Shown here piece by piece: positions 29,130 to 38,426 of a DNA stretch of 64,000 nucleotides (positions within the stretch are counted from its first letter, which is position 1; every line of letters begins with the position of its first letter). A program made the translations under genes and the position numbers. This DNA is from Gemmatimonadota bacterium (lineage in GTDB: Bacteria; Gemmatimonadota; Gemmatimonadetes; Gemmatimonadales; GWC2-71-9), in assembly GCA_027294455.1 (NCBI GenBank), contig JAPULZ010000174.1:54346-118345 (forward strand), written 5' to 3'. The notes beneath the pieces are model-generated. The model was given only the letters and a program-made list of their open reading frames with translations. It had not been told where the DNA came from and did no database searches.

Positions 29130-30190
29130 CCTTCGCTTTCGAGAGCCTCGGCAACATGCGAGGCCATGTCGCCCAGCGGCACCACCAGGTCGACCCCACC
29201 CGCCGCAATGGCCGATTGCGGCATCCCGAAGATGACCGAGGTCTGTCGATCCTGCGCGAGGCCCACCCCCCCCGCGTCGTGAATGGCGCGCAGGCCCGCG
29301 GCCCCGTCGCGACCCATGCCGGTGAGCACGAGTCCCACCGCACGCTCACCGAAGGTGGCCGCCACGGTCTGGAACAGCGGATCCGCCGCCGGCCGCACGC
29401 CCCACACCGGAGGGTCGCGGTTGATGCGAATCACCGGCCCCTCCTGCTCCCTTTCGACGACCATATGGTAGTCCCCCGGAGCAACATAGGCGGTACCCGC
29501 CATCACCGGTGCGCCGTCGCTGGCCTCCACCACGTGGATGGTACTCGCGTGGTCGAGCCGCTCGGCCAGACTCCTGGTGAACCGTTCGGGCATGTGCTGG
29601 ACGATCAACATGGCGGCGTGGGGAAACGCCGGAAGCTGCGGCAGCATCTCGGCGAGAGCGCGGGGCCCCCCGGTGCTGGCAGCGACGGCGATGGCCGTGT
29701 CGGCGCGGGCTCCGATCGTACCCGGTGGCCGGCGCATCGGAGGGGGCGCCGACGCACTCCGCACCAGCATCGGCACGCGGCTGCAGTCGGCCGCCACGGC
29801 CGCATCGAGGGCGGCCAGCAATGCCTGGGCCAGCTCCTCCATCCTGTTGTTGATCAACCCGTCCGGCTTGGCCACGACCTCCACCGCGCCGAGCTCCAGC
29901 GCGCGAATCGCTGCACTCGTGCCGGGACCTGCATGGGCACTCACCACGACGATGGGACGGGGGGTTTCACTCATGACATAGCCGATGGCGCTCAAGCCGT
30001 CGAGCTTCGGCATCTCGAGATCCATGGTGACGAGGTCAGGCCGCAACTCGTGGATCTTCTTCAAGGCGTCCATGCCGTCTCGGGCGACCCCTGCGACGCG
30101 GAAGCGCTCCGACTCCGCCACGAGGTCGCTCAACACCCGGCGGGTGAGCGCGCTGTCATCGACGATCAAGACGGAATTGGGTTCAGACAT
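29117..30190 (-). CDS. cheB: Protein-glutamate methylesterase/deamidase CheB
   Basis: Start [20 protein letters not shown] (REC) then [34 protein letters not shown]. Confidence 0.95.
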   Translation of the reverse strand: MSEPNSVLIVDDSALTRRVLSDLVAESERFRVAGVARDGMDALKKIHELRPDLVTMDLEMPKLDGLSAIGYVMSETPRPIVVVSAHAGPGTSAAIRALELGAVEVVAKPDGLINNRMEELAQALLAALDAAVAADCSRVPMLVRSASAPPPMRRPPGTIGARADTAIAVAASTGGPRALAEMLPQLPAFPHAAMLIVQHMPERFTRSLAERLDHASTIHVVEASDGAPVMAGTAYVAPGDYHMVVEREQEGPVIRINRDPPVWGVRPAADPLFQTVAATFGERAVGLVLTGMGRDGAAGLRAIHDAGGVGLAQDRQTSVIFGMPQSAIAAGGVDLVVPLGDMASHVAEALESEGWVS

Positions 30191-30677
30191 GCCGATCTTC
30201 TTGGCCCAGCGACCGCACCGTGACGGTTCCCGCAAGCACGTCGAACAGCAACGACCGCCCCGCCTGCCCGCCCACGTCTTCCCCCACGATTGGCACTCCC
30301 GCGCTCGCCACCGCCTGCCGGCACGCGGCCACGTTGCGCTCCCCCATGTGCACGCCCGAGCCCGGGGTGAGGGGAGCAAACATGCTGGCGCCCCCGATGA
30401 GACGCGCGACGAGGGACGCCTGGCGCGCCCCGCGATCCCGCAACTCCCGCAGCAGATGGGGGACGGCCGTATCAGCGAACTTCGCCGGCATGCTCTGATC
30501 GCGGGCCAGGGTGTGCGACGGCAACACGACATGGGCGATCCCACCCATCTTGATTTCCGGGTCGTGGAGCACAACTGCCACGCAGCTCCCCAACCCACGG
30601 ACCGACATGTGGCCGGTCTTGGCTGCGGTGCGAGACTCGCCCAGTCCGACGGAGACCGCTTCCAACCATTGCTTCAT
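30183..30677 (-). CDS. cheD: Chemoreceptor glutamine deamidase CheD
   Basis: [45 protein letters not shown]. Confidence 0.9.
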   Translation of the reverse strand: MKQWLEAVSVGLGESRTAAKTGHMSVRGLGSCVAVVLHDPEIKMGGIAHVVLPSHTLARDQSMPAKFADTAVPHLLRELRDRGARQASLVARLIGGASMFAPLTPGSGVHMGERNVAACRQAVASAGVPIVGEDVGGQAGRSLLFDVLAGTVTVRSLGQEDRHV

Positions 30678-31501
30678 GGACGCCTGTACACCCTTTCCCG
30701 CACGTTGCGCTTTCGGAGCAGGTCACAGGCGCTCCCGAACAACGTTTCCACCTTGCCCAGGACCAGTGTGCCACCCGGGTTGAGGGCGTGAGCCATCGTG
30801 GCGAAGATTCGCTCCTGCATCACCCGCTGGAAGTAGATCACGACGTTGCGAAACAGAATGAGATCGTATGGCGGGTCGATGGGAGGCTCCCGGGTGAGGT
30901 CGTGACGCTGGAACCGAACCAGCTCGCGCACTTCGCCAGCTACCGCGCGCACGTCGTGTTCACGGCCCTCGGGTGGGAAATACCTGGCGACCAGGGTCCG
31001 GGGCATCTCGCCGAACGCCTCCTCAGGATAACGTGCGTCCGCCGCCGTTTGCAGACTGCGCGGGTCCAGATCAGTGGCATCGATGCACGGGCCGTGCAGT
31101 GGATCCATACGGGTCCGGCCGGCGCCCTCGAGGAGCAGGACGGCCAGCGTGTAGGCCTCCTCGCCTGACGCGCAGCCGGCCGACCAGCATCTGATGGCGT
31201 TGCCGCGCGCTTCCAGCAACTCGGGTAGCACCGAGCCCAGCACGAAATCCCACATGTCGGCGTTGCGGTAGAACTTGGTCACGTTGATGGTCAACGCGGC
31301 GAGGAACCGGTCACACTCGTCCCCGTCCTCTCGGATACGCCGAGCGTAATCATTATAAGTGTGCACGCCGCACGCCCGCATGCGCACCGCAACGCGCCGC
31401 CGGAGACAGCTGTCCTTGTATGCGTCGACCCGGAGGTCCTGCGCTTCGCCGAGCTGCTGAAGCAGCGCCCGAAACGCCGCGTCCCCACCCGCCGACATCA
31501 T
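30674..31501 (-). CDS. cheR: Protein-glutamate O-methyltransferase CheR
   Basis: NVTKFYRNADMWDFV, WSAGCASGEEAYTLAVLL, DLILFRNVVIYF. Confidence 0.95.
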   Translation of the reverse strand: MMSAGGDAAFRALLQQLGEAQDLRVDAYKDSCLRRRVAVRMRACGVHTYNDYARRIREDGDECDRFLAALTINVTKFYRNADMWDFVLGSVLPELLEARGNAIRCWSAGCASGEEAYTLAVLLLEGAGRTRMDPLHGPCIDATDLDPRSLQTAADARYPEEAFGEMPRTLVARYFPPEGREHDVRAVAGEVRELVRFQRHDLTREPPIDPPYDLILFRNVVIYFQRVMQERIFATMAHALNPGGTLVLGKVETLFGSACDLLRKRNVRERVYRRP

Positions 31502-33120
31502 CGCAGCGCGCTCATGGTCTCGATGTTCGTGCGGGCAAGCTGGTGGCGCGGATTGAGTTGCAGCGTCTTGTGCCACATGGCCGACGCGGTGGCGTGATCC
31601 AATCGCTTGTACGCGATGTTGCCCAGCTTGAAGTAGGTGTCGTCGCCGAGTTCCGGGTTCAACTTCACAGCGCGCTGGTAGGCGTCCCAGGCGTCGTCAT
31701 ACCTTCCGGCCCGGTACAGCACGTCACCCAGGTTCTTCGAAAGCTGCGGCAGGACGAGGCCGTCGGCGGCCGCGGCGCGCAACATGTCGTGCGCCTGCTC
31801 GACATCGCCCACGATCTCCAGGAGCGCGGCCAGGTTGTTCCGCAACACCGTGTTCCGCGGGTGCACCTCCGCCCCCTCGCGCAACACCGACTCCGCGGTG
31901 TTGAAGTCGTCCATGGCGGCCGCGATCAGCGACCGCGCCCAGTACCACACCGCGGGCAACGGGTCGTCTCCCGCCACCTCGTGGGCACGTTCCAACCGGC
32001 CCTGCGCCACCTCGTACTTCTTCAGCCGCATGGCGGCGATGCCCCATCCCGTCAGAATGCGCGGATCCATCCGCGCCCGCCCCACCGCCTCGCCATACGC
32101 CGCCTCTGCGTCCTCGACCTGCCCCATCTTTTCGAGGCTCAGGGCTAAATTGTACAGGACACTCGCGTGGTCGCCGCCGAGCTCCGCCGCCTCCCGAAAC
32201 GACCGGTGGGCTTCCGCCCAGTCGTGCTGTTTCGTCGCCACCAGGCCGAGGTAGAAATGACCGGCCAGTTCGTCGTTGTTCAGTTCGACCACTCGGCGGA
32301 ACTCGCGCGCCGCCTCGTCGAGCATGCCGGTCTTGTAGAAGGCGACTCCGAGGTTGCGATGCTCCTCCACGCGGGCTTCGGCCACCGCCTGCGACGACCG
32401 GCTCTTCACCTGCCCCGCCACCCGATGCACGAATCCGGCGGTGATGAGCCCGTACAGGGCCTTCCCGGCGTCGAACTCGTTCAGCAACGATTCTTCGATC
32501 AACTGGGCAAAGTCGCGTTTGCCGTCGAGGAGGGTGACCAGCAGCTGCTGCCGCTCGGTGAGCTCGACGTCGGAGGAGGCCAGGCGCTCCTCGTCGAGCG
32601 CGAACACGACGTCGAACGACGGAATCTTCTTCTCGATGAGGCTCCACTCGTCGATGCGGCGCGCTCCCTCGAGCAGGAGCCCCTCGGGATTGATGGACAG
32701 CCGGACGTCGTCGCCTTCGGGCATGACGTCGATGTCGAAGCGAAAACTCCCCTGGTTCCAGGTAAACAGGAAATACACCGCCTCCTCAACCTGAATCCGC
32801 ACGTACTCTTCCAGGTCGGCCTGCCCGATCGCGCCAGTGGCCACGAGCAGCTCGCCAACCTTGCTGTAGCGATCCTTCGCCTGGTGCTCGATGGCCGTGT
32901 CGAGCTGCTCCCGGGTGATCTTGCCGTCCTTGATGAGCATGTCCCCGAAGCGATCGCGGCGGTTCACCACCGACGCAAAGCAGATGCGGCCGGAGTCGAA
33001 ATAGATGTACCCGAGGTTGGTGCGGTCGGTGACCGACAGACACCCGGTCTTCTGCCCGAGGGCGAGCAGTTGCAGCACATCCGGCAGGGACGCTTCCTTG
33101 AGACTGCCCTTGATCGCCAC
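31498..33120 (-). CDS. DUF4388 (PATAN) + MshEN-like + TPR protein
   Basis: GTG start overlapping upstream stop (TAGTG); MAIKGSLKEASLPDVLQLLALGQKTGCLSVTD; RFGDMLIKDGKITREQLDTAIEHQ...VGELLVATG; C-terminal TPRs. Confidence 0.75.
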   Translation of the reverse strand: MAIKGSLKEASLPDVLQLLALGQKTGCLSVTDRTNLGYIYFDSGRICFASVVNRRDRFGDMLIKDGKITREQLDTAIEHQAKDRYSKVGELLVATGAIGQADLEEYVRIQVEEAVYFLFTWNQGSFRFDIDVMPEGDDVRLSINPEGLLLEGARRIDEWSLIEKKIPSFDVVFALDEERLASSDVELTERQQLLVTLLDGKRDFAQLIEESLLNEFDAGKALYGLITAGFVHRVAGQVKSRSSQAVAEARVEEHRNLGVAFYKTGMLDEAAREFRRVVELNNDELAGHFYLGLVATKQHDWAEAHRSFREAAELGGDHASVLYNLALSLEKMGQVEDAEAAYGEAVGRARMDPRILTGWGIAAMRLKKYEVAQGRLERAHEVAGDDPLPAVWYWARSLIAAAMDDFNTAESVLREGAEVHPRNTVLRNNLAALLEIVGDVEQAHDMLRAAAADGLVLPQLSKNLGDVLYRAGRYDDAWDAYQRAVKLNPELGDDTYFKLGNIAYKRLDHATASAMWHKTLQLNPRHQLARTNIETMSALR

Positions 33121-35090
33121 TAGACCAGCTCCTCGATGACCCGGTCGGAGGGATCAGGCCACTCCCACACGACCTTCTCCCGGCTCGTGATGCCGCCGGC
33201 GGGTGAGACGACCACGCCGCTGGTGCGAACCCGCGCCGCCGATTGCACCTCGGCGGCGGGTGGCCCCTCCAGCAACTTGCGTGCGATTTCCACGGTGAGG
33301 GCCGCCCCCATCGCCTGTGCGCCGCTGACGACCCGATTGAACGCCGCCAAGAGCGAGCGCACGGAATCGACGTCCTGGCGTGACAGGTAGTCGACCAGCT
33401 GGGAATCGGCCGCCCCCACCCGCGATTCGAGGTGGGACACGATGATGGCGCGACGCAGCTCTGGGTCGGGGGAGGAGATGGTGGCGACCAACCCACCGCC
33501 CAGCCGGGATTGGAGGCGATCGTCCAGCCCCTGGATGTCCTGTGGAGCGGCGGTAGAGGTGAAGACCAGCTGCCGGCCGGAGTCGGCATACAAGTTGAAG
33601 AGGTTGAACAATTCTTCTTGGACCGTCTCACCGTTGCCGATGTCCTGCACATCGTCCAGGAGAAACGCCGAAGCGTGCCGGTAGCGCGCGCGCCACGCCG
33701 GCACGGCATTCTCTTCGATGGCCTTGACCAGCTCGGACGCGAATGTTTCCGCCGACAGGCAGGCGACGATCCGTCCGCTCGCATCCTGCAACGTGCGCCC
33801 GATCGAGTGGAGCAAATGCGTCTTGCCGACACCGGCCGGCCCGACGAACGTCAGTGGGTTGTAGGCCACGCCCGGCTGGGCGATCACGGCCCGGGCCGCT
33901 TCCAGCGCCATCTTGGTGGCGTCGCCCATCAGAAAATCGTGAAGCGAGAACATGTCCGACGGTTCCGGCGGCGGAACGAAATTCTTGTGCGCCTCCTCGA
34001 CCAGCTGGACGGCATCGGCGACACGATCCGGCGACTTGAACACGGGGTTCCGCGCAGCGTCCGGATCGAACTCGGCAACCTCGGCCTCCAGGCGGCGCAG
34101 CCGATCGACGCGCTTCTCATATTCGCGGACGGCCGCGACCGTCCCGCCCGGCACATCCTGTCCCAGCAACGCCTCGAGCGTCGCCGTTTCGTAGCCGCGC
34201 CCCGCCCACTCCTCGATGGCTCTCCGGATCTCCGCGGTCCAACTCTCGACCTGCTCGGCAACCGTGACAGTCAATCCCGTCAGGAATTGGTCGAATTCAT
34301 CCACCTGCGGCTCGGGGGCCGGCGCCAGTGCTCGCGGGACGGTCGATCGCGACGGAGAGTCGTCGGTCTGCATCTCGCCGAGCACCAGCGAGCGGACCTC
34401 CTCGGGGCTGAGCGGCTGTTCGTTGACGGATTGAATCGCGTGCAAGCGATTGAGGATGCCCAATAGCGCGCGCACGTGCTGAACCTCCAGGCCCGCGACG
34501 GTCGCCAGGACCTCGGGGGACAGGTTCACACCGCGTTCCGCGGAGCGGCGTTGGAGGATGGCGAGTCGCGTCTCGTACGCCGGGGCGCCGATGTCGACGA
34601 TGAGCCCGCCATCGATCCGCTGGAGGAGTCGGTCGTCGAGATCGCCGATCTGGTCCGGGGGACGGTCACTCGTGAGCACGATCTGTTTCTCGGCCGACTG
34701 AAACTCCACGGCGAGTCGCAACAGCTCCGCTTGCATCTCCTGGCTGTGCCCGAGGAATTGCACGTCGTCGAGCAAAACCACGTGGACCCCACCGAAGCGC
34801 TTGCGGAATTCTTCAGGCGCGCCGGCGGACACCGCCTGGTGGTACAGTTCCACGAACTCGTCGAGGGTGAAGTACTCCACCACCAATCCGGGCGACAGCT
34901 CGCGACAGCGATGACCGATGGCCATCAGCAGATGCGTCTTGCCGAGTCCCGTCTGTCCGTACACGAAAAGGGGATTGTACGCCGACCCCGGATTCTCCGA
35001 TACGGTGTGGGCCGCCGTCACCGCGAGCCGGCTGTTAGGTCCCACCACGTAGTGGTCGAACGTGTACCGGGGATTGAGGTTGCCGCTCAC
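33120..35090 (-). CDS. Tandem DnaA-type AAA+ ATPase without DnaA DNA-binding domain IV
   Basis: 656 aa; two AAA+ copies: [11 protein letters not shown] / LLDDVQFLG / [20 protein letters not shown] / [10 protein letters not shown] and [11 protein letters not shown] / LLDDVQDIG / [20 protein letters not shown] / [10 protein letters not shown]. Confidence 0.85.
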   Translation of the reverse strand: MSGNLNPRYTFDHYVVGPNSRLAVTAAHTVSENPGSAYNPLFVYGQTGLGKTHLLMAIGHRCRELSPGLVVEYFTLDEFVELYHQAVSAGAPEEFRKRFGGVHVVLLDDVQFLGHSQEMQAELLRLAVEFQSAEKQIVLTSDRPPDQIGDLDDRLLQRIDGGLIVDIGAPAYETRLAILQRRSAERGVNLSPEVLATVAGLEVQHVRALLGILNRLHAIQSVNEQPLSPEEVRSLVLGEMQTDDSPSRSTVPRALAPAPEPQVDEFDQFLTGLTVTVAEQVESWTAEIRRAIEEWAGRGYETATLEALLGQDVPGGTVAAVREYEKRVDRLRRLEAEVAEFDPDAARNPVFKSPDRVADAVQLVEEAHKNFVPPPEPSDMFSLHDFLMGDATKMALEAARAVIAQPGVAYNPLTFVGPAGVGKTHLLHSIGRTLQDASGRIVACLSAETFASELVKAIEENAVPAWRARYRHASAFLLDDVQDIGNGETVQEELFNLFNLYADSGRQLVFTSTAAPQDIQGLDDRLQSRLGGGLVATISSPDPELRRAIIVSHLESRVGAADSQLVDYLSRQDVDSVRSLLAAFNRVVSGAQAMGAALTVEIARKLLEGPPAAEVQSAARVRTSGVVVSPAGGITSREKVVWEWPDPSDRVIEELV

Positions 35091-35686
35091 GCCGAGGGTT
35101 CCTCGCTCAGGCGGCGCAACACGAGCTCCGAGATCGCCCGGAGCGTTTCGAACACGCCGTTGCCCGTCAACGCGTCGGCCGGGAAACTCGGTACGCCTCG
35201 GAAGTTCAACGCATCATCGAGTTCCGCGGCGGGAAGCACGAGCTCACGAGGCAACGCCTGTTTGTTGTACTGAAGTACGAGAGGGAGGGTTCGCACGTCC
35301 ACGCCCTGCGCGAGGAGATTGGCGTGCAGATTCTGCAGGCTCTCGATGTTCTCGTCCAGCTGGCGCGCCTGACTGTCCGCGACGAACACGACGCCGTCGG
35401 CACCCTGTAACACCAGCTTCCGCGTCGCATCGTAATACACCTGGCCCGGCACCGTGTACAATTGAAAGCGGGTGGTGAAACCCGAGATAGTTCCGAGCTC
35501 CAGCGGCAAGAAATCGAAGAACAACGTGCGGTCCGTCTGGGTCGCCAGCGACACCATGCGCCCACGTCGCTCCCCAGGAACCCGATCGTACACGTATTGT
35601 AGGTTCGTCGTCTTGCCCGATCGTCCGGGCCCGTAGTAGACGATCTTGCAGGTGATTTCGCGGGTCGTGAAGTTGATCAGCGACAT
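35087..35686 (-). CDS. mglA: MglA-family small Ras-like GTPase
   Basis: [80 protein letters not shown]4 reads NKQA. Confidence 0.93.
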   Translation of the reverse strand: MSLINFTTREITCKIVYYGPGRSGKTTNLQYVYDRVPGERRGRMVSLATQTDRTLFFDFLPLELGTISGFTTRFQLYTVPGQVYYDATRKLVLQGADGVVFVADSQARQLDENIESLQNLHANLLAQGVDVRTLPLVLQYNKQALPRELVLPAAELDDALNFRGVPSFPADALTGNGVFETLRAISELVLRRLSEEPSA

Positions 35687-35689
35687 GGC

Positions 35690-36160
35690 TCAGCTTCGAA
35701 AGAGCGTGGCGAGACTCTCGTTGAGCTCGCGTTCGAAGTCCGCGGCCAAAACCTTCTTCGGCGTTTCGGGCGCCGGGCACGCGGCGACCAACTCACGGGT
35801 GAACTCCTCGAAGAACACCTGCACGAGTCCCGGTGACGATTCAGGACCATACACGACGAGTGACACCATTCTTCCCCGCGGCGAATCGAAGCCGGCGAGA
35901 AAAATGCCATGTTGCGCTCCTTGGTGGTTGAGGGCGGAGAACTGCTCCTCATCCAGCATCTTGGCCACCTCGCCTGTCGAGGCAACGATCGCCGCCCCCA
36001 GCGCCGCGGCGGCCATCACGTCCACCGCCCTGGTGAACCCGTGCTGGGCGATGACCTGACCCGCAGGCGTCATCAACAATGCCAAGCGGGCCCCCGCCTC
36101 GGCGACGAAGGTCTTCAGTGGTCCCTCCACCCACGGATCGACAGACTGAATATTGGTCAT
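35690..36160 (-). CDS. Roadblock/LC7-type (MglB-like) protein
   Basis: RLALLMTPAGQVIAQHG...ALGAAIVASTGEVAKML; immediately upstream of mglA in transcription order. Confidence 0.7.
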   Translation of the reverse strand: MTNIQSVDPWVEGPLKTFVAEAGARLALLMTPAGQVIAQHGFTRAVDVMAAAALGAAIVASTGEVAKMLDEEQFSALNHQGAQHGIFLAGFDSPRGRMVSLVVYGPESSPGLVQVFFEEFTRELVAACPAPETPKKVLAADFERELNESLATLFRS

Positions 36161-36528
36161 CGCACCGCTTCGGCCCCCCGAATCAGCTCCAAGCGCACCA
36201 ATCCGATGTTGACGGCCGGATCGGCGATCGCGACGAGCAACATGTCATCGCCCGCCGGCACGGCGAGCAACACGCCGTTCGTCCCCTGCAAATGCAGGAA
36301 TCGCGGCGCGCCGGCACCGCTCGCGACGGACGCGCTGCCGACGCGCTTGGCCAAACTCGCGGCCAAGGCGGCCACGGCATTCCCGCGCACGCCCGCCATC
36401 AGCGAATCGGTCACGATGAGACCGTCTTCACGCGTCACGATCATCGCCCCACGCACGCCGGCGACGCGGGTGATGGTATCCAAGGCGGCTCCAAAATCCG
36501 CCCTCACCGAGCCTGCGCCTCGAACCAC
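36157..36528 (-). CDS. Roadblock/LC7 domain protein
   Basis: VAGVRGAMIVTREDGLIVTDSLMAGVRGNAVAALAASLAKRV...MLLVAIADPAVNIGLVRLEL. Confidence 0.75.
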   Translation of the reverse strand: MVRGAGSVRADFGAALDTITRVAGVRGAMIVTREDGLIVTDSLMAGVRGNAVAALAASLAKRVGSASVASGAGAPRFLHLQGTNGVLLAVPAGDDMLLVAIADPAVNIGLVRLELIRGAEAVR

Positions 36529-37283
36529 GAATGGGCGGCAACCCCGGCTCGCTCGGCCAAGAGCGTGAGATGCCCAACCGGGACGCCGCGCTTCCGCACC
36601 ATCAGCAGCAGCACGTCATCGATCGGTTCGGCCAAGTGCAGGTTCCCGTCCGTTGCTTCGACCACCAACCACTGCCACTCGCCCAAACCGAGCATCCGGA
36701 CGGTCCGGTCCACCTCTTGCGACACTCCCCCGAGATGCGCCGCGACCTCATCGGTGCAGTCGGCTCCATCGGGCCGGACGACCTTGCCGGCCAGTGCTCG
36801 TCCGCTGGTGTCCAGCAGCAACATCCCGGGGTCCGCCCCATCGAAGCCGGCAAAGGGTTCATCCTCGGTGTCCCCAAGCGCCTCCGCGGCGTTCCGGACC
36901 GCCTGGAGGGCTTGCACGACGCTGTCGTTGGTGGGATCGGTGGCCAGCGCCAGTTCCAGATGATCCAACGCGCCGTCGAGATCACCATCCCTGTAGTGGA
37001 GAAAGCCGAGCCCCTTGTGCGCCCCCTGGTGCCGGGCATCCAGCTTGAGGGCCGCCTCCCATATCTTGCGGGCGTGCTCGAACTCGTTGGCATCGACGAG
37101 CACGCGGGCATATAGGTCGTGGGCGTTCGGCAGTTCGGGGTGCCGTTGCAAACCGGTGAGCGCCACCTTGCGCGCGGCCGCCACCTGCCCCTGGACGCGC
37201 AGCAGCTCGCCCAGCTCGAGAAAAACCAGATTGTCGGCGTCGCGCACCAACTCATCGGTCATCTCCCGAACCGGATCAGGCAT
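36504..37283 (-). CDS. TPR-repeat protein with C-terminal regulatory-like region
   Basis: LGELLRVQGQVAAARKVALTGLQRHPELPNAHDLYARVLV... TPR units. Confidence 0.6.
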   Translation of the reverse strand: MPDPVREMTDELVRDADNLVFLELGELLRVQGQVAAARKVALTGLQRHPELPNAHDLYARVLVDANEFEHARKIWEAALKLDARHQGAHKGLGFLHYRDGDLDGALDHLELALATDPTNDSVVQALQAVRNAAEALGDTEDEPFAGFDGADPGMLLLDTSGRALAGKVVRPDGADCTDEVAAHLGGVSQEVDRTVRMLGLGEWQWLVVEATDGNLHLAEPIDDVLLLMVRKRGVPVGHLTLLAERAGVAAHSWFEAQAR

Positions 37284-38424
37284 TCGTCTTCAACGTGTTG
37301 TGCAGCAGCTGCGCCGCGGCCAGCGCCCTGCGAACATCCGGGGTATCCGGATGTGGATCGCCGCTGGCCTCCTGCATGTTGAGCCATCGATCCCACCACT
37401 CCACCGCGTCGGTGTACATGCCCTGAAGCGCCAGTAGGTCGCCGAGCTGACGATGGGATGGCGTATACATGGAGTCGAGCCGCAGCGCCTTGCGGCAGTA
37501 CTCCTCGGCCCCGGCGTAGTCGCGCTGAGCGCGAAGCACACGGGCCATGAGAAAATGCAGTTCCGCCGAGTGGGGATGGGTCTTCACTGCGCCCTCTCCG
37601 ACGGTCCGCGCCCGGTCGAAGTCCCGGACCCCGATGGCGATCTGCAGCTGTTCGGCGATGGCAGGCTCGTCATCGGCCGTCTCGATTTCGGGTTCGGGCT
37701 GCGGGGTCGCGATGGTCAGCACCCCGGCGCTTTCGAGACCGAACACCGTCTTGGCCACGTCGAACTCCGAGCGCGCGAGAAACCGAGCCACGGAGCGAAG
37801 ATCGCGTACTCCGTCGATGGCCGCCAGCACTTCCCACTCGGCCGGAACGAGATCCAGCTCGCCCTCTTTCGAATCGACCGACTCGGTGAACATCGGGATC
37901 ACGCCCACGTTCGGGATCGTGCGTTCCATCCGCGACCACTCGTCGATCCGCCGCGCGCCCTCCATCAGGAGCGCCTCGGTGCGAATGCGCGTCATGCGGT
38001 CTCCCGGCACCGGGTCGTTGTCATGCCCTTCTTCGAACGAGAAATGTCCTTCATTCCAACCCATCATTTCGAAAATCACTTCTTCGGTCTGGAAACGGAC
38101 CTGCACGTCGAGCTCCTCTTCCTTGATCGCCCCGAACTGGACCAGAATGCCGCCGATGGGACTGTCGTTGCCCGACCGCTGCATGTCCCGCGCGCGATCG
38201 AGATCGGCTTCGGTGATCTTTCCTGCCCGTACCAGCATTTCCCCGAGACGGTGCGGGTTGCTCCGGAGCTCGGCGAAGAGAATGGCACCGTCTTCGAACC
38301 AGACGCGTCCCTCGTTGTTCAACAGATCCGACGTCACGCGCAGCACCCCGGTTTTCCGAATGAGGTCGAGGAGCTGGAACACGTCGTGGATGCCGAGTTC
38401 TTTCAGCGGACCTTCTATCGCCAT
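37276..38424 (-). CDS. DUF4388 (PATAN) + MshEN-like + TPR protein
   Basis: MAIEGPLKELGIHDVFQLLDLIRKTGVLRVTSD; RLGEMLVRAGKITEADLDRARDMQ...IGGILVQFG; paralog of 31498..33120. Confidence 0.75.
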   Translation of the reverse strand: MAIEGPLKELGIHDVFQLLDLIRKTGVLRVTSDLLNNEGRVWFEDGAILFAELRSNPHRLGEMLVRAGKITEADLDRARDMQRSGNDSPIGGILVQFGAIKEEELDVQVRFQTEEVIFEMMGWNEGHFSFEEGHDNDPVPGDRMTRIRTEALLMEGARRIDEWSRMERTIPNVGVIPMFTESVDSKEGELDLVPAEWEVLAAIDGVRDLRSVARFLARSEFDVAKTVFGLESAGVLTIATPQPEPEIETADDEPAIAEQLQIAIGVRDFDRARTVGEGAVKTHPHSAELHFLMARVLRAQRDYAGAEEYCRKALRLDSMYTPSHRQLGDLLALQGMYTDAVEWWDRWLNMQEASGDPHPDTPDVRRALAAAQLLHNTLKTNA

Positions 38425-38426
38425 TG

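Noticed and set aside
30191-30598. N-terminal extension of the CheB ORF
   Set aside because: Shadow of cheD; CheB starts at 30190 with [13 protein letters not shown].
33120-35090. Interpretation as the chromosomal replication initiator dnaA
   Set aside because: Two AAA+ copies, no domain IV, no adjacent dnaN/recF, and no DnaA-box cluster noticed nearby.
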